A stretch of 64,000 nt of DNA from Diphasiastrum complanatum (lineage: Eukaryota; Streptophyta; Lycopodiopsida; Lycopodiales; Lycopodiaceae): contig CM055106.1 in assembly GCA_029204225.1 (NCBI GenBank), positions 4,626,858-4,690,857 of the forward strand. Reading direction: 5' to 3'. Shown one piece after another: positions 37,545-47,640 of the stretch. The first letter of the stretch is position 1, and each line of letters opens with the position of its first letter. Position numbers and translations under genes: made by a program. The notes beneath the pieces were generated by a model that searched no databases, was not told the DNA's origin, and saw nothing but the letters and a program-made list of their open reading frames with translations.

Positions 37545-39833
37545 ATGCGGATTGGGCTGGGAATGGGGAAGATGGCGGTAGTAATTAGCGTAGATTTATG
37601 TTTTGTGGTGATGTGGATGATGGTTATTGTGTTGAGATCATGTAGAGTGCGGGCGATAGAGGAGGATCATCAGGTAGGACGCTGGAAGGAGCGAAATCTA
37701 GAGGGAACGGTGGCTTTTGCGAGCGTGGGTAGAGCTCATTACGCTTTTGACATTTACTCGCTCGCCCTCCCCACTGAATTTGCGTCTGGCGACTTAACCT
37801 CTGCGTCTAGTGATTCTGTGGGTGCGAAGTCCTTGTCCGAAAATCTGCTCACCGATGGCTTGTCAGTTAATTACAATGGATATGTGGTGCAGGGCTCCGA
37901 GGTCTCCAATTTTGTCAGGAGCAATCCGTGCCAGGAAGATCCATCTACTGGAGACGATCTTCTTCTTGTTTATGTCTCGGAACGGAGTGGTAGCGCCCAA
38001 ATTTACGTCAATCATGTGTGTAGAACTGTAAATTCAGGTAATATAGCGAGTGCAAGACGCGTGCAGACAGAGATTGAATTTCTTGACAGCAATTACAATT
38101 CGGTTCTAGAATTGGGTTCAACGATATCTATGTCTGCATCGAAGCGTCCGGTTCTTCGGGATCGGCCATCGCTGGTGAACGGAAAGGTCATCTATGCATC
38201 AACGCAAGAACCCGCTAGCATGTCCAGACAAAGCTGGACTGCTATCTACTCCTCTAGTCTCACAACAGGATCTACTCTTCGACTTACCCCTCAGAATGTC
38301 GTGGACTTCAGCCCTGCCGTCTCACCTTCCGGCAGATGGATAGCAGTGGCAACGTATGAGGGAAAGGGCTGGGATGGAGAAATTCACGAGCTATCTACAG
38401 ATTTGTACATATTTGATGCCAACGATGGATCAAGGCGACGGCTTGTGGCAAGAAGAGGGGGTTGGCCTACTTGGGCTGATGAATCCACCATTTACTTTCA
38501 TAGAAGAGGAGATGATGGATGGTGGAGCATCTATAAGGTTATCATCGGCTGTGACGATGATGCTGTACACAAGGGACCCTCGGAAGCGGAGAGGGTGACG
38601 CCTCCAGGCCTTAATGTTTTCACTCCAGCAGCTTCGCGGACGGGAAGGTGGCTGGCAGTGGCTACGAGAAGGCCAGGCTCAGAATATCGCCACGTTGAGA
38701 TCTTCGACCTCATATCCAAGTCCTTCATCAAAATTACTGAAAAACTTGCTCCAGAAGTTCACCATTATAATCCATTTGTTTCGCCCAATTCTGATCTGCT
38801 CGGCTACCATAAGTGCAGAGGATCATCCCAAGGGCTACGTCAGCTAGCTTCTGCTTATGTAGTTCCTCACTTGGAGCACATCCAATCACCCCTCCGCACA
38901 CTCGCCATCGTTAGGGTTGATGGAACGTTTCCTTCGTTTTCTCCTGACGGATCTTTAATTGCCTTCATTCCCAACCTGGACAATGGGGGAGTGTATGTCA
39001 CCAGGCTCAACGGACAAGGGATAAAAAAGATATTTTCGGGATTGGTTTTTGGTTTGGCCTGGGATAGAGCTCGAAAGGGCGTGATCTACACCAGCTATGG
39101 CGAAGGTTTCACCCCTGAGAGCAACACAGTCCACATTATTTCAATTTACAATGCAGACCAAGCTTTTACAAGCTCCGAAGCGTTTTCCTGGAAAAAGTTG
39201 ACAAAGGAGGGAACAGGCAACAATGCTTTTCCATCTCCTTCGCCTGATGGCAAGTGGATAGTTTTTCGATCAGGACGCTCGGGGCATAAGAATCTATACA
39301 TTATGGATGCAGTTGATGGAGAAGAAGGCAGCCTGAGGCGTCTGACCAAAGGGCCGTGGACCGACACAATGGCGAGCTGGTCCCATGATGGGCAGTGGAT
39401 TGCGTTTTCTTCAGATCGTGAAAATCCAGGAAATGGCAGCTTCTCACTCTACTTCATTCATCCTGATGGAACTGGTCTCCACAAAGTCTTGAGAAGTGGC
39501 AGTAGCAGTAGGCACGGAGGAAGAGTCAATCATCCCTTCTTTAGTCCAGATTCCAAGAGCTTGGTGTTCACTTCAGATTTTGCAGGAATATCTGCAGAAC
39601 CCATTTCCGTTCCTCACCAATTCCAACCCTATGGAGAAATTTTCATTGCAAAAACCGATGGTACAGACATACAGCGGCTCACTCACAATGCTTATGAAGA
39701 TGGAACACCATCTTGGGGCCCAGTTTTCATCAATTCATCTCTGCTGACAGGTGATGGGGAGGTTCTGAGGTGTGATTTTGACGATGTCACTTGGTTGAAG
39801 CAGCAGCAGTCTGTGAGTTCCCTGAATTGCTGA
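37545..39833 (+). CDS. TolB-like WD40/PD40 beta-propeller protein (plant DPP6-N-terminal-like family)
   Basis: A single uninterrupted frame of 762 codons. The frame opens upstream at a GTG (37518), but the first ATG is at 37545 and is taken as the start. Residues about 10-30 (MAVVISVDLCFVVMWMMVIV) form a signal peptide or membrane anchor, so the propeller probably faces the secretory lumen or cell exterior. The body carries TolB/PD40-type blades: SPAVSPSGRWIAVATYEG (about 255), FTPAASRTGRWLAVA (about 359), TFPSFSPDGSLIAF (about 462), PSPSPDGKWIVFRSGRSG (about 561), WSHDGQWIAFSSD (about 611), FFSPDSKSLVFTSD (about 663), and GTPSWGP near the end. It resembles the Arabidopsis proteins At1g21670/At1g21680, whose biochemical role is not established. 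The gene has no intron and no disruption, and its codon use and GC content differ clearly from the surrounding transposon DNA, so it is very likely functional. Confidence 0.93.
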   Translation: MRIGLGMGKMAVVISVDLCFVVMWMMVIVLRSCRVRAIEEDHQVGRWKERNLEGTVAFASVGRAHYAFDIYSLALPTEFASGDLTSASSDSVGAKSLSENLLTDGLSVNYNGYVVQGSEVSNFVRSNPCQEDPSTGDDLLLVYVSERSGSAQIYVNHVCRTVNSGNIASARRVQTEIEFLDSNYNSVLELGSTISMSASKRPVLRDRPSLVNGKVIYASTQEPASMSRQSWTAIYSSSLTTGSTLRLTPQNVVDFSPAVSPSGRWIAVATYEGKGWDGEIHELSTDLYIFDANDGSRRRLVARRGGWPTWADESTIYFHRRGDDGWWSIYKVIIGCDDDAVHKGPSEAERVTPPGLNVFTPAASRTGRWLAVATRRPGSEYRHVEIFDLISKSFIKITEKLAPEVHHYNPFVSPNSDLLGYHKCRGSSQGLRQLASAYVVPHLEHIQSPLRTLAIVRVDGTFPSFSPDGSLIAFIPNLDNGGVYVTRLNGQGIKKIFSGLVFGLAWDRARKGVIYTSYGEGFTPESNTVHIISIYNADQAFTSSEAFSWKKLTKEGTGNNAFPSPSPDGKWIVFRSGRSGHKNLYIMDAVDGEEGSLRRLTKGPWTDTMASWSHDGQWIAFSSDRENPGNGSFSLYFIHPDGTGLHKVLRSGSSSRHGGRVNHPFFSPDSKSLVFTSDFAGISAEPISVPHQFQPYGEIFIAKTDGTDIQRLTHNAYEDGTPSWGPVFINSSLLTGDGEVLRCDFDDVTWLKQQQSVSSLNC

Positions 39834-41379
39834 AGGACCAGTAATGCTCTACTGTTGCTAAAACTTGTATGGTGATAAAGCTGAAGATCCTTTTTTTCTT
39901 GCACAAGTTATGCTGTCAATTTGATGGATTAAGGTGAGCTCAAAGGAAGGATTAAGGTGAGCTCAAAGGAACTTTTTTTATTGGAGCCATAGTAGCAGTT
40001 GCTCTTGAGTTTAATCTCAGCGTTCTCATCCATAGAGTTCAGGCAAAAAGGAGCTTGATTCTATAGACTATTAATATGCAATCTTAGAAGTTTGGTCAGT
40101 TTGCATGTATGTAAAAGAGCTCAATAACCGTGCTCTCTCCAGCATGTGTTTTACAAGACTTGTCACTTAGATATCTGTTATTTAAACTTCTCCAATGGGA
40201 GGGTTTAGTTCACTTTGTTTCCTGGTGCCAATGGTGCCGAGTGGACCTCAATCATGGCTGAGACTGCCCTTCGCCTACAATCAGCATGTAATCTCTATAA
40301 TTTGTGGAGGATGACATTTCTCTGAGCAATTAAGTATAAGAGTTGAGGAGAATGGGACTACAGCTTGACTGTATGTATATGATTTAGATTACTCTCTATG
40401 TGGTTTAGTGAATAAAGATGAACTTCCATCATGTTATATCTTGCTTACATGTTTGTGCCTGAAGTCCAGCCACATGCAATTCAAAACTGAGTTTAAGCAA
40501 TCTTTCTTTTAACATAGCATTAAGCATTGTCATGCAATCCTTATCAAAAGCAAAACAGCAAAACGGTTCATATCACTTACTTTTGTAAGGAAGTACTAAC
40601 ATATGCTGATAAAGTTGATATCTATAGTTCGGTGGTGGACTTGGTGAATTAAATTCTAGATCCACCATTGATACTATAATTTTTTTTTGGGTACTTAATT
40701 TGAAGTACATATCTTGTCAGTTCTCATATTTGTGGCTTGTATATACTTAAGCAAGTGACCACACATATTCTCTCACATACCTATATGTGTTATGCTCGTT
40801 TTTTGTCCACTACTCCACTGGTGTGACAACCTTATCTTGTTGATAGCCTCCACAAAATCAAGTTAAACAGTGAACAATTTTTTGATTATTTAAATACAAT
40901 CAATGCTTTTTCAATCTTAGAGTGGGTATTCTCTCAGTAGTTTATATTTAGTAATGTTACGCGTGAGTTTGCTATCAAAATAGCGTAAGCTTGAAATCAC
41001 ATGTGTTGGTGCATGACCACAATTATGTAGTGTAGCTTGCAATATGTGTAGCTTTGCAACAATGATTGCAATCAATTCAATGGCTTTGCAACAATGTTTT
41101 TTGCAAGCATTAGATACAACAACAATTTTGTAGGTTTGGAAATAGTTGAGTACTTTCCAACAATGGTCTTTGCAAATCTTCACGATGCAATCAATGTAGC
41201 TTTGCATTGATAGTTTATCAACTTTTCTCATGTCCATTGTTCATATCCTATGGTAGAAAGTTGTAGAAAATCAAAATCTACATATGCAAGATTCAATTCT
41301 AGATTCTACACAAAAAACAGTTACTTAGCTTAAACAACAAGTTAAAGATCATTCTTAGATCATACAGACTTGGAACAAT
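39834..41379. other. 3' region of the TolB-like gene and anonymous sequence
   Basis: It includes a short tandem duplication, GGATTAAGGTGAGCTCAAAGGAA, at about 39927-39970, written here only as the repeated word GGTGAGCTCAAAGGAA. Nothing else is recognised up to the PLE target-site copy at 41380. Confidence 0.45.
40411..40416 (+). terminator. Possible polyadenylation signal of the TolB-like gene
   Basis: AATAAA 578 bp after the stop codon in otherwise non-coding AT-rich sequence. Other AT-rich signals nearer the stop could be used instead. Confidence 0.3.
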
Positions 41380-41395
41380 CAAAGGCTGGACAATA
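41380..41395 (+). repeat. Left target-site duplication of PLE copy 1
   Basis: CAAAGGCTGGACAATA, repeated exactly at 43047-43062 on the other side of the element. It also occurs at 54362-54377, right of PLE copy 2, because the right flank was duplicated. Confidence 0.65.
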
Positions 41396-41576
41396 TATCT
41401 ATTTGTGAAATTAGAATATATCCAATTTCACAAATTTATATAGAGAAGTCAGGGATGTCATAAGGTAAACCTTAGAAACAATATACGAGCAACTCAAAAA
41501 GTCAAAGGATCTAAGTCAAAACAACAATAAAAAATTCAATAAACAAAAAATCTTAGCCAAATAGCATTGCTTATGT

Positions 41577-41647
41577 CTCATCAGTACCCAAGCATAAGTT
41601 GCTAACTGGGTTTCGAAAAAATCCGGATTCTCTTGGGTAGACCCAGT
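41577..41647 (-). ncRNA. Hammerhead-ribozyme core segments in unusual order (PLE pseudo-LTR)
   Basis: Minus strand, 5' to 3': ACTGGGTC-TACCCAAG (41647-41632), then CGAAACCCAGT (41615-41605), then CTTGGGTA-CTGATGAG (41592-41577). These supply the GUC cleavage site, GAAA and CUGAUGA of a hammerhead. ACTGGGT/ACCCAGT forms helix III and TACCCAAG/CTTGGGTA helix I, both perfect. Helix II would be weak (only G-C and A-U at its base). In known hammerheads the order would be third, second, first segment or a cyclic shift, so folding here would need crossing helices. Hammerheads in PLE pseudo-LTRs are established. Activity of this form is unknown. Confidence 0.5.
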
Positions 41648-41888
41648 GTTGACTAAGAAGCAAAAGACAATCAGTAAGAAGAAAGAAAAAATAATAATAA
41701 TTTAAATAAAATGAGATTCAAAAATAAATTTTATAAATTAAATCTAATTAAAAATAAAATAAAAACAAAACATAAAATGAAAATAAATAAGAACTAGGAT
41801 CATAATGTGTATACGAGTTACTAAAACAAAGACAAAATACTAGAAACAAAGCGGGCTCCTAAGCTCCCCACTTTTCTGGATTCTATGA

Positions 41889-42235
41889 TTAATTAAACAT
41901 ACCATAAGCTGAAACACCAAAGATAAAACCAAAAGAGTCTAAAACAGTTCGAACTTTTCTCATGGTTTTCTTGAACGTGTAACCCTTATGGAGTAACAAA
42001 ATGATTAGATTGCTTGACTGGTCTACAAAAGCATCTCTACTAGTACAAAGACAAGAAAACCTGTAGAATTGAGAAGTGACCACTCCATATTTAACAGAAT
42101 TTGAAATATTTGAAGAAATATGAGGCCTGCAAATTATGTTCAAGTTACTATATTCTGGCTGCAGCCTTTTATCAAAAATATCAACCAATAAACCGGACCT
42201 ACCCTGGCTTATAGAAGGGTCTAAAAAATTGCACT
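41889..42235 (-). pseudogene. PLE reverse transcriptase, C-terminal fragment
   Basis: Encodes the end of the RT, from LLVDIFDKRLQPEYSNLNII through PHISSNISNSVKYGVVTSQF to HKGYTFKKTMRKVRTVLDSF and a stop. It is nearly identical to the end of copy 2 and keeps a Gln where copy 2 has a stop. The catalytic core is deleted. Confidence 0.8.
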
Positions 42236-42775
42236 TAATAGGTAATAAATCACAAACTCAAACAAACCTCAAAAACTTTTTAAAATTACAGCTAGGAAGA
42301 GGAAAGGAGAATATCTAAGAGAGCCAGAAGCAAGTGATTAACAATAATAAGTAATAGGGCAAAAAAAAAAAAAAAAAAAAAGAAGAATAAGAAGAAGCCA
42401 TTAACTATTATGAAACAACAAAAACCTGACCAACATGAAATCGAGTAAGAGAAGTTACTTTAGATTAGTAAAATTTAGATTAGTTGTAGGGGCATGCGCA
42501 CCCTCTCAAGATATGCAAATAAGAACATACAGCTGGCCACTACTTGGACAAAAATTCATTAAGAATTTGCATGTCCGCTAAAGTGATAGAAAAATATCTA
42601 CTTGTGAAATTAGAATATATCCAATTTCACAAATTTATATAGAGAAGTCAGTGATGTCATAAGGTAAACCTTAGAAACAATATACGAGCAACTCAAAGAG
42701 TCAAAGGATCTTAGTCAAAACAACAATAAAAAATTCAATAAACAAAAAATCTTAGCCAAATAGCATTGCTTATGT

Positions 42776-42837
42776 CTCATTAGTACCCAAGCATAAGTTG
42801 CTAACTGGGTTTCGAAAGAATCCGGGGTAGACCCAGT
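42776..42837 (-). ncRNA. Hammerhead-like segments, second pseudo-LTR of PLE copy 1
   Basis: Same three segments in the same order: GUC site with helix III strand (42837-42825), CGAAACCCAGT (42814-42804), and CTTGGGTA followed by CTAATGAG (42791-42776). One core base is changed (CTGATGA to CTAATGA), which should abolish activity. The spacer between the first two segments is shorter than at 41.6 kb, and helix I is reduced to about five pairs. Confidence 0.45.
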
Positions 42838-43046
42838 GTTGACTAAGAAGCAAAAGACAATCAGTAAGAAGAAAGAAAAATTAATAATAATTTAAATAAA
42901 ATGAGATTCAAAAATAAAATTTATAAATTAAATCTAATTAAAAATAAAATAAAAACAAAACATAAAATGAAAATAAATAAGAACTAGGATCATAATGTGG
43001 ATACGAGTTACTAAAACAAAGATAAAATACTAGAAACAAATACTAC

Positions 43047-43062
43047 CAAAGGCTGGACAATA
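43047..43062 (+). repeat. Right target-site duplication of PLE copy 1
   Basis: CAAAGGCTGGACAATA, exact match to 41380-41395, six bases after the end of the right pseudo-LTR. Confidence 0.65.
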
Positions 43063-43163
43063 CTTTACTTTCATCAAAATAATCACATTACATAAGTGAA
43101 AAGCTTGCTAGAAATTTTGCAACAACCACACTCTCCTCTATGACCAAATTTTCTCCTTTTAGA

Positions 43164-43264
43164 GAGCTCTCAAGCAATATCTACACTCTCTCGTTCTCAT
43201 CCTTGGTGATTCACAAAGGTCATATTATCTTTGAGACCTTTGTGAATCACCATGTTGAGAGCTC
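43164..43264. repeat. Nested inverted repeat (hairpin), block A
   Basis: Perfect 17-bp arms GGTGATTCACAAAGGTC (43205-43221) and GACCTTTGTGAATCACC (43235-43251) around a 13-nt loop. An outer pair GAGCTCTCAA (43164-43173) and TTGAGAGCTC (43255-43264) encloses them. The block B copy near 54520-54580 has two changes in one arm. It could be a small foldback element or the source of a hairpin RNA. Confidence 0.7.
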
Positions 43265-43563
43265 CTTCCTTTCGCTCTTTATGTGAGGGTGACTTGACAT
43301 CCAATAAAGATGAAGTAACTCCAAAGTGGACAAGACTTGAAACTAGATGGGACTTGGATGATGTTGCATGATGATTTCACTAGAAAGGTTCTTATAAAAA
43401 TACTAGGGCCCCAACTTTGTAAGCTAGCTTAAGTACAACTTGAAGCTCTATGTAACTTAATATGGACCATGGTCCCAAACCATATAACTTAACATGAACA
43501 TTTTAATATCCATAATACATCCTCTAAGTACAATCTCTGTACAGAACAAAATAGGTCTTTTTT

Positions 43564-44400
43564 TTAACACTTACTGTATCGAAAAATTGTAGGACTTCTA
43601 GCATGCTTGCTGAATATACAACTTTTGCATGGAGTATCGGATTTGCTAGTTGAAGGCAGATCTTGTACTAAATTATGTTTGGACATTTGTTGAATACTTT
43701 TACAATTGTGATGGCCTAATATGAAATGCAAAGGCATATCAACTGGTTCAGAAGTGAAAGTATAGAGAGCTTGACAATTAGAAGAATTGTAGTGGCTGAT
43801 TTTATACAAATCGCCACTTCTTCTCCCAAAAGCTAGAACTTTTCGGGATTTGTCAAAAATTGTACAGCCTTGTGTGTCGAATTTGACCCTCCGACCCAAA
43901 TATGTGATTCTGCTAACTAAGAGCATATTTTTGGTCAGATTTGGAACGTGGAGAATGTTGGACAACAATTTGGATTTTCCTCTCTGAAATTCGACCCTGA
44001 CTGTTCCTTCACGCTCAATAGTATGTTTTGAATTGTCTCTGAATTGCATGATTTGAGCATGGACGTATGATTTGTAGTCCTTGAACTAGTCCTTGTTGTG
44101 AGTCATATGTCGAGTTTCTCCCAAATCTAGATACCAGGAATCGATATCTTGTTGTTCTCCGACTTTGGTCAAGAAGGCTGGATCGAGTAACTAGTTGAAG
44201 CAGAATTTGCTTGTTGTTGGAATTGCTTCTTCTTCTCATTGTTGAATTTTAAAGTTCTGTAGTCCATGATAAGATGTCCAGTTCTCTCACAGTATTTGCT
44301 GAATAGGTTTTGCTTTGGCTGGAGTGATGAATCCGAATTCGACCCTGAGAAAAAATTTGACCTTGAGTGAAAATTCGACCCAGACTACATGTTGCTCCTT
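43564..44400 (-). pseudogene. Copia gag-end/protease/pre-integrase remnant, block A
   Basis: Duplicate of 54890-55720. On the minus strand a Gag end with a damaged zinc knuckle and a protease region (damaged around 44100) are followed by the region NILHVPNLTKNMLLVSRITY and GRRVKFDTQGCTIFDKSRKV. The pre-integrase motif HFILGHHNCKSIQQM and CKSCIFSKHARSPT end it at 43564. Integrase and RT are missing. Confidence 0.78.
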
Positions 44401-44439
44401 TTGTCAAGATAATCTGACTGTGTAGATCTGTTTGATCTA

Positions 44440-45440
44440 AACTTCTGATTTGTTGAATATTAGAGGGCAGTGTGAGTTCAGAATGATGGTGGCCAATAGG
44501 ATTTCCATCGCATCATGGAGACTTGGATTTCTGAACTGCGTGATCAGGTACCCGTCGTTGGTTTTGGTCTTAACTTCACCTTGATCCAAAAGGAAAAAGA
44601 CAGACACATCAAAGTTGGTGAGGTCTCAGGAGAATGGTAGGTTGGGGGTGTGTGGAAGGTTCAAAGCCGATGAAATCAGCTAAGGATCAAGGGCGACCAC
44701 GTGGTCCTGCACTTTATAGGTGACATTGAAATACTCGACAACGAAGTTGGAAAAGGCCTGTTGTACTAGGGACTAGTCCTGGATGAGTGAGACTTCCATA
44801 TTGGCCAAACTTGCGTTCATCATAACTGCAAGACATCCATCAGTGCGAAGAGTGGCTATCTCTTGCTCTGTGAGTAGTGGAAGGATGGTAAATTGCAAGG
44901 ACGCACAGGAGGCATGGCCAGGCAACGTGTAGATCAGGGAGAAGTCTCTCCCTCCTCTCGACTAGGCAAAGTCGACGCGTAGATGGGGACGAAGATCCAG
45001 TCTACTAAGACGCAGATGGTGAGGTACGTGATGACGTTGTGGGGCTGGAGGAGCGACTGGGGTTCGATGGTGGAGTTGTACTTCTGGTGAGTCGGGCTCT
45101 TTGTCCAAAGGGAGCAACAGCGTCCGAAAGATGATGTTTTGGTGCCATGAGGTCAGTTTGGGAAGTACAGGGTTGGAAGGAGAGAATGGAAGTTGTAAAG
45201 TAGTTCGTGGTTTGATGGCGAGTCTAGGCAGGGCTAGCGAGTCATAGGGTTCAAGAGTCAGGCGTGAGTCAGAGATAGTGATGGAAATTCTCTGATGGCG
45301 AGCCAGGAGATAACAAGAAAAGTGTCAAAAATCGAGGGCGCGAGTCAGGCAATCTGGCTAGTTAGAGGAGCGCGAGACAGCGGCAAGTCAAACATGAATC
45401 AGAAAAAGTGAACTTATGTCCCGACTCGCACATATTTATA
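44440..45440 (-). other. Leader and decayed gag-like ORF under a TATA box, block A
   Basis: On the minus strand a TATAAATA box (45440-45433) precedes a leader rich in GACTCGC words and a broken reading frame, parallel to 56774-55780 in block B. The frame (about 45130-44450) includes pieces such as DHVVTFDPQPISSAL-like segments with several stops. It looks like LTR promoter, leader and Gag start of an unidentified retroelement. I recognise no standard Gag motif. Confidence 0.35.
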
Positions 45441-45879
45441 GGGGTTTACCTGACTCGCCTATTGCTATGTTTGGAAGTTGGTCCTATCAGTGCCAAATTA
45501 TCAATGTTTGCACTGTGCACAGTCCATTTTTTGATTGGCTATTAGATTTGCGAGATTTTCTAATCAAAAACTCCCATTGTTTACTAAAAATGACACTTTT
45601 GTCAAAAATTGAGCCTAACTTGCGTTCGGGCTGGAACTTTTTTGGACAGACTTGGTCATGCATTCAATTGCAGTAGATGATAATAATGGCAAGGGCAGGG
45701 AGTGTTAAAGATAGCAATAATGCTCTTTTTAGGCTGTTCAAGACATTTCTAGGGCATTTTTACAAGGAGAGATAGGCTGGGATTTTCACATCAAATTTGT
45801 ACATGGGCAAGGGCAATTGTACAAGGTGGGATTTTCTAGGTACAGGGTTCTGTCGAAAAAATTTCTAACTTACCTAACT

Positions 45880-46790
45880 AGATCCACTTAGCTTTCTATC
45901 CATTCTGAAATTACAACTAAACTAAGTGAAGGAATGACATTTTAGTCTACCCGGGTCAATCTAACAACAAGCCAATCTTTCTAAGATTTCTAACCTAAGC
46001 TACCTAGTCTAGACTATCTTGAGCTACCCATACTTGATCTAGATAATCTACCTAGTTGCTAACTATCTAACAAGATTTTCTAATCTGCGGGTCCGGTCAA
46101 AGGCTATCCTAGCCTAAGGGTCACGATTTGTCACTTCTATGATTAATTAGATCTAAGTCTATCTTAGAGGCAAAACTAGTTTAAAATCTACTCGGCTAAC
46201 TATCTCTATCTAATTTAAGTGCATTCTTCCTAGGGTTTTTAGGGATAACTATGCCTAACTAACAGATTTATCTGAACTAATATTGACCAACTAAGGAGAT
46301 CTTATCTGGCCTAACTTGTTCTATCTAATTTATTTATGGGTCACGGTCAGATGTTACCTCAATCGATGGGTCTTGATTTGCTATTCTAAGGCTAACTGAT
46401 CAAAAACATCTTCTAACGGATTGAATTGCCTAGATCTTATTGGGCTTCCTAAATTAGTCCTAGCTAGCAGGTCAAGATCATGTAGCTTGAATCTGCCTAG
46501 GGTAGCTAACTACCTAGCTGATCCATCTAAGACAAAACTACATAGTTGACAACTAATTTATCTAACTAAGTGGACCTACTCTAACTTAGCTAACTTATCT
46601 ACCTAATTATCCTAAATCTAAGTGGGACGCTAAGGATCCGACTCCTAACAATCCAGGTCTAAACTATCGTCAACGATTAACTAGTCTATGCTATCCTCTA
46701 TCTAAATTGACAACTATCTAATTTATCTATCTACCTAGGTAAACTAGACTGAAATCAACTAACTACACCTACCTAGGCTAGCTAATGGGG
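45880..46790. repeat. CTA/TAG-rich quasi-periodic tract, block A
   Basis: About 0.9 kb in which CTA, CTAACTA, CTATCTA and ACCTAG words recur every few bases, giving stops in most frames. It corresponds to 57210-58125 in block B. There is no fixed unit length, so it is not a simple satellite. Confidence 0.6.
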
Positions 46791-46799
46791 TGTGGGTGG

Positions 46800-47121
46800 T
46801 TCATCATGAGCAGAAGAAGTCGATGAGGATGGCGATTCTGGCACATCCTTGAGCTCAACATCAACTGAGAAGTAGTGACGCGACCTACTGCCATTAATGG
46901 GCATGTCGAGCAAATTGTCTTGCAGGTCGGTGAGAATGACCGCCATTAGGTTGGATCTCTACTACCTTGTATGGACCTTCTCCCTGAAATTTAAACTTGC
47001 CTTTATGTGCCTTGGCATTGTATAACATGGCCAATTCTCCCTTAACGAGATCCTTGGTCTTGATATTCTGATCGTGCCAGGAATTCCATCCTTGCTTCTC
47101 TATAGCTAAGACGTGAAGCAC
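46800..47121 (-). pseudogene. Ty3/gypsy integrase C-terminus, block A
   Basis: Minus-strand frame with the end of a Ty3 integrase: NIKTKDLVKGELAMLYNAK and GKFKFQGEGPYKVVEIQPNG, the usual GDLVL...F.GPY.V.E pattern. A one-base shift then leads to a tail ending ELKDVPESP near 46840. Duplicate of 58130-58460. Confidence 0.75.
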
Positions 47122-47204
47122 TAGGAAGTGAGTTTCATGAAATTGGGAGAAGGTTGTCTAATCTCCTCTTGGTGGATTCCTCTGTACTAAGCCTTTTCGC
47201 GATG

Positions 47205-47640
47205 GCGTCGTGGAGTATTTCAATCAGTACGTTGACAAATTTCTCGAGTTCGGGAGGATCCAAAATGGATAATCTCCTACTAGACCTCAGATGCATAGAA
47301 GGGAATAGAAAGGTGAGGCTATTTTTGGATATTTTCTTTTGTTTTTTTGGTCTTTTTCTAGTTTTTATCCCTAAGATATTTTAGTAGATCTTTCTATGTT
47401 TTAATGTCGATCAGATCGTGGATCTGAATGAGGATCTAATCGAAACGATACTGAACTCAGATCAAGATCGGATCTGGATCAAAATAAAAGTAAGATGGAT
47501 GGATGGCGGCATAAATGCGAATCCAAAAGGCAATCAGGAAAAATGAAAATAATAGAAAAATACAAATGGGTTCGGATTGCCAAATGTCCAAAATCATAAA
47601 TATTTTGGTTCTCACAGTTGGCGAGTCAGAGACAGTGGTC
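47205..47640 (-). pseudogene. Ty3 gag N-terminus and leader, block A (joined by a 2.3 kb deletion)
   Basis: At about 47205 the sequence jumps from the integrase-side flank to what in block B lies at 60790-61215 (Gag start, ILDPPELEKFVN on the minus strand, and the leader). Block A therefore lost the equivalent of 58535-60790. Similarity to block B ends at the words GTTGGCGAGTCAGAGAC near 47635. Confidence 0.7.

Larger units (their letters stand above)
41396..43046 (-). mobile_element. Penelope-like element (PLE), copy 1, internally deleted
   Basis: Bounded by a 16-bp target-site duplication. It carries two direct repeats (pseudo-LTRs) of about 450 bp at 41396-41850 and 42594-43040, the arrangement typical of PLEs. 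Between them only the C-terminal part of the RT remains (42188-41889). The junction near 42235 leads into about 125 bp of unrelated filler, an A-tract (42361-42381) and the 5' leader. The pseudo-LTRs contain hammerhead-like segments, listed separately. Copy 2 (49958-54361) derives from the same insertion and preserves most of the coding region. Confidence 0.75.

Noticed and set aside
42136-42318. Plus-strand ORF over the PLE fragment
   Set aside because: It is antisense to the PLE RT end and runs into filler sequence.
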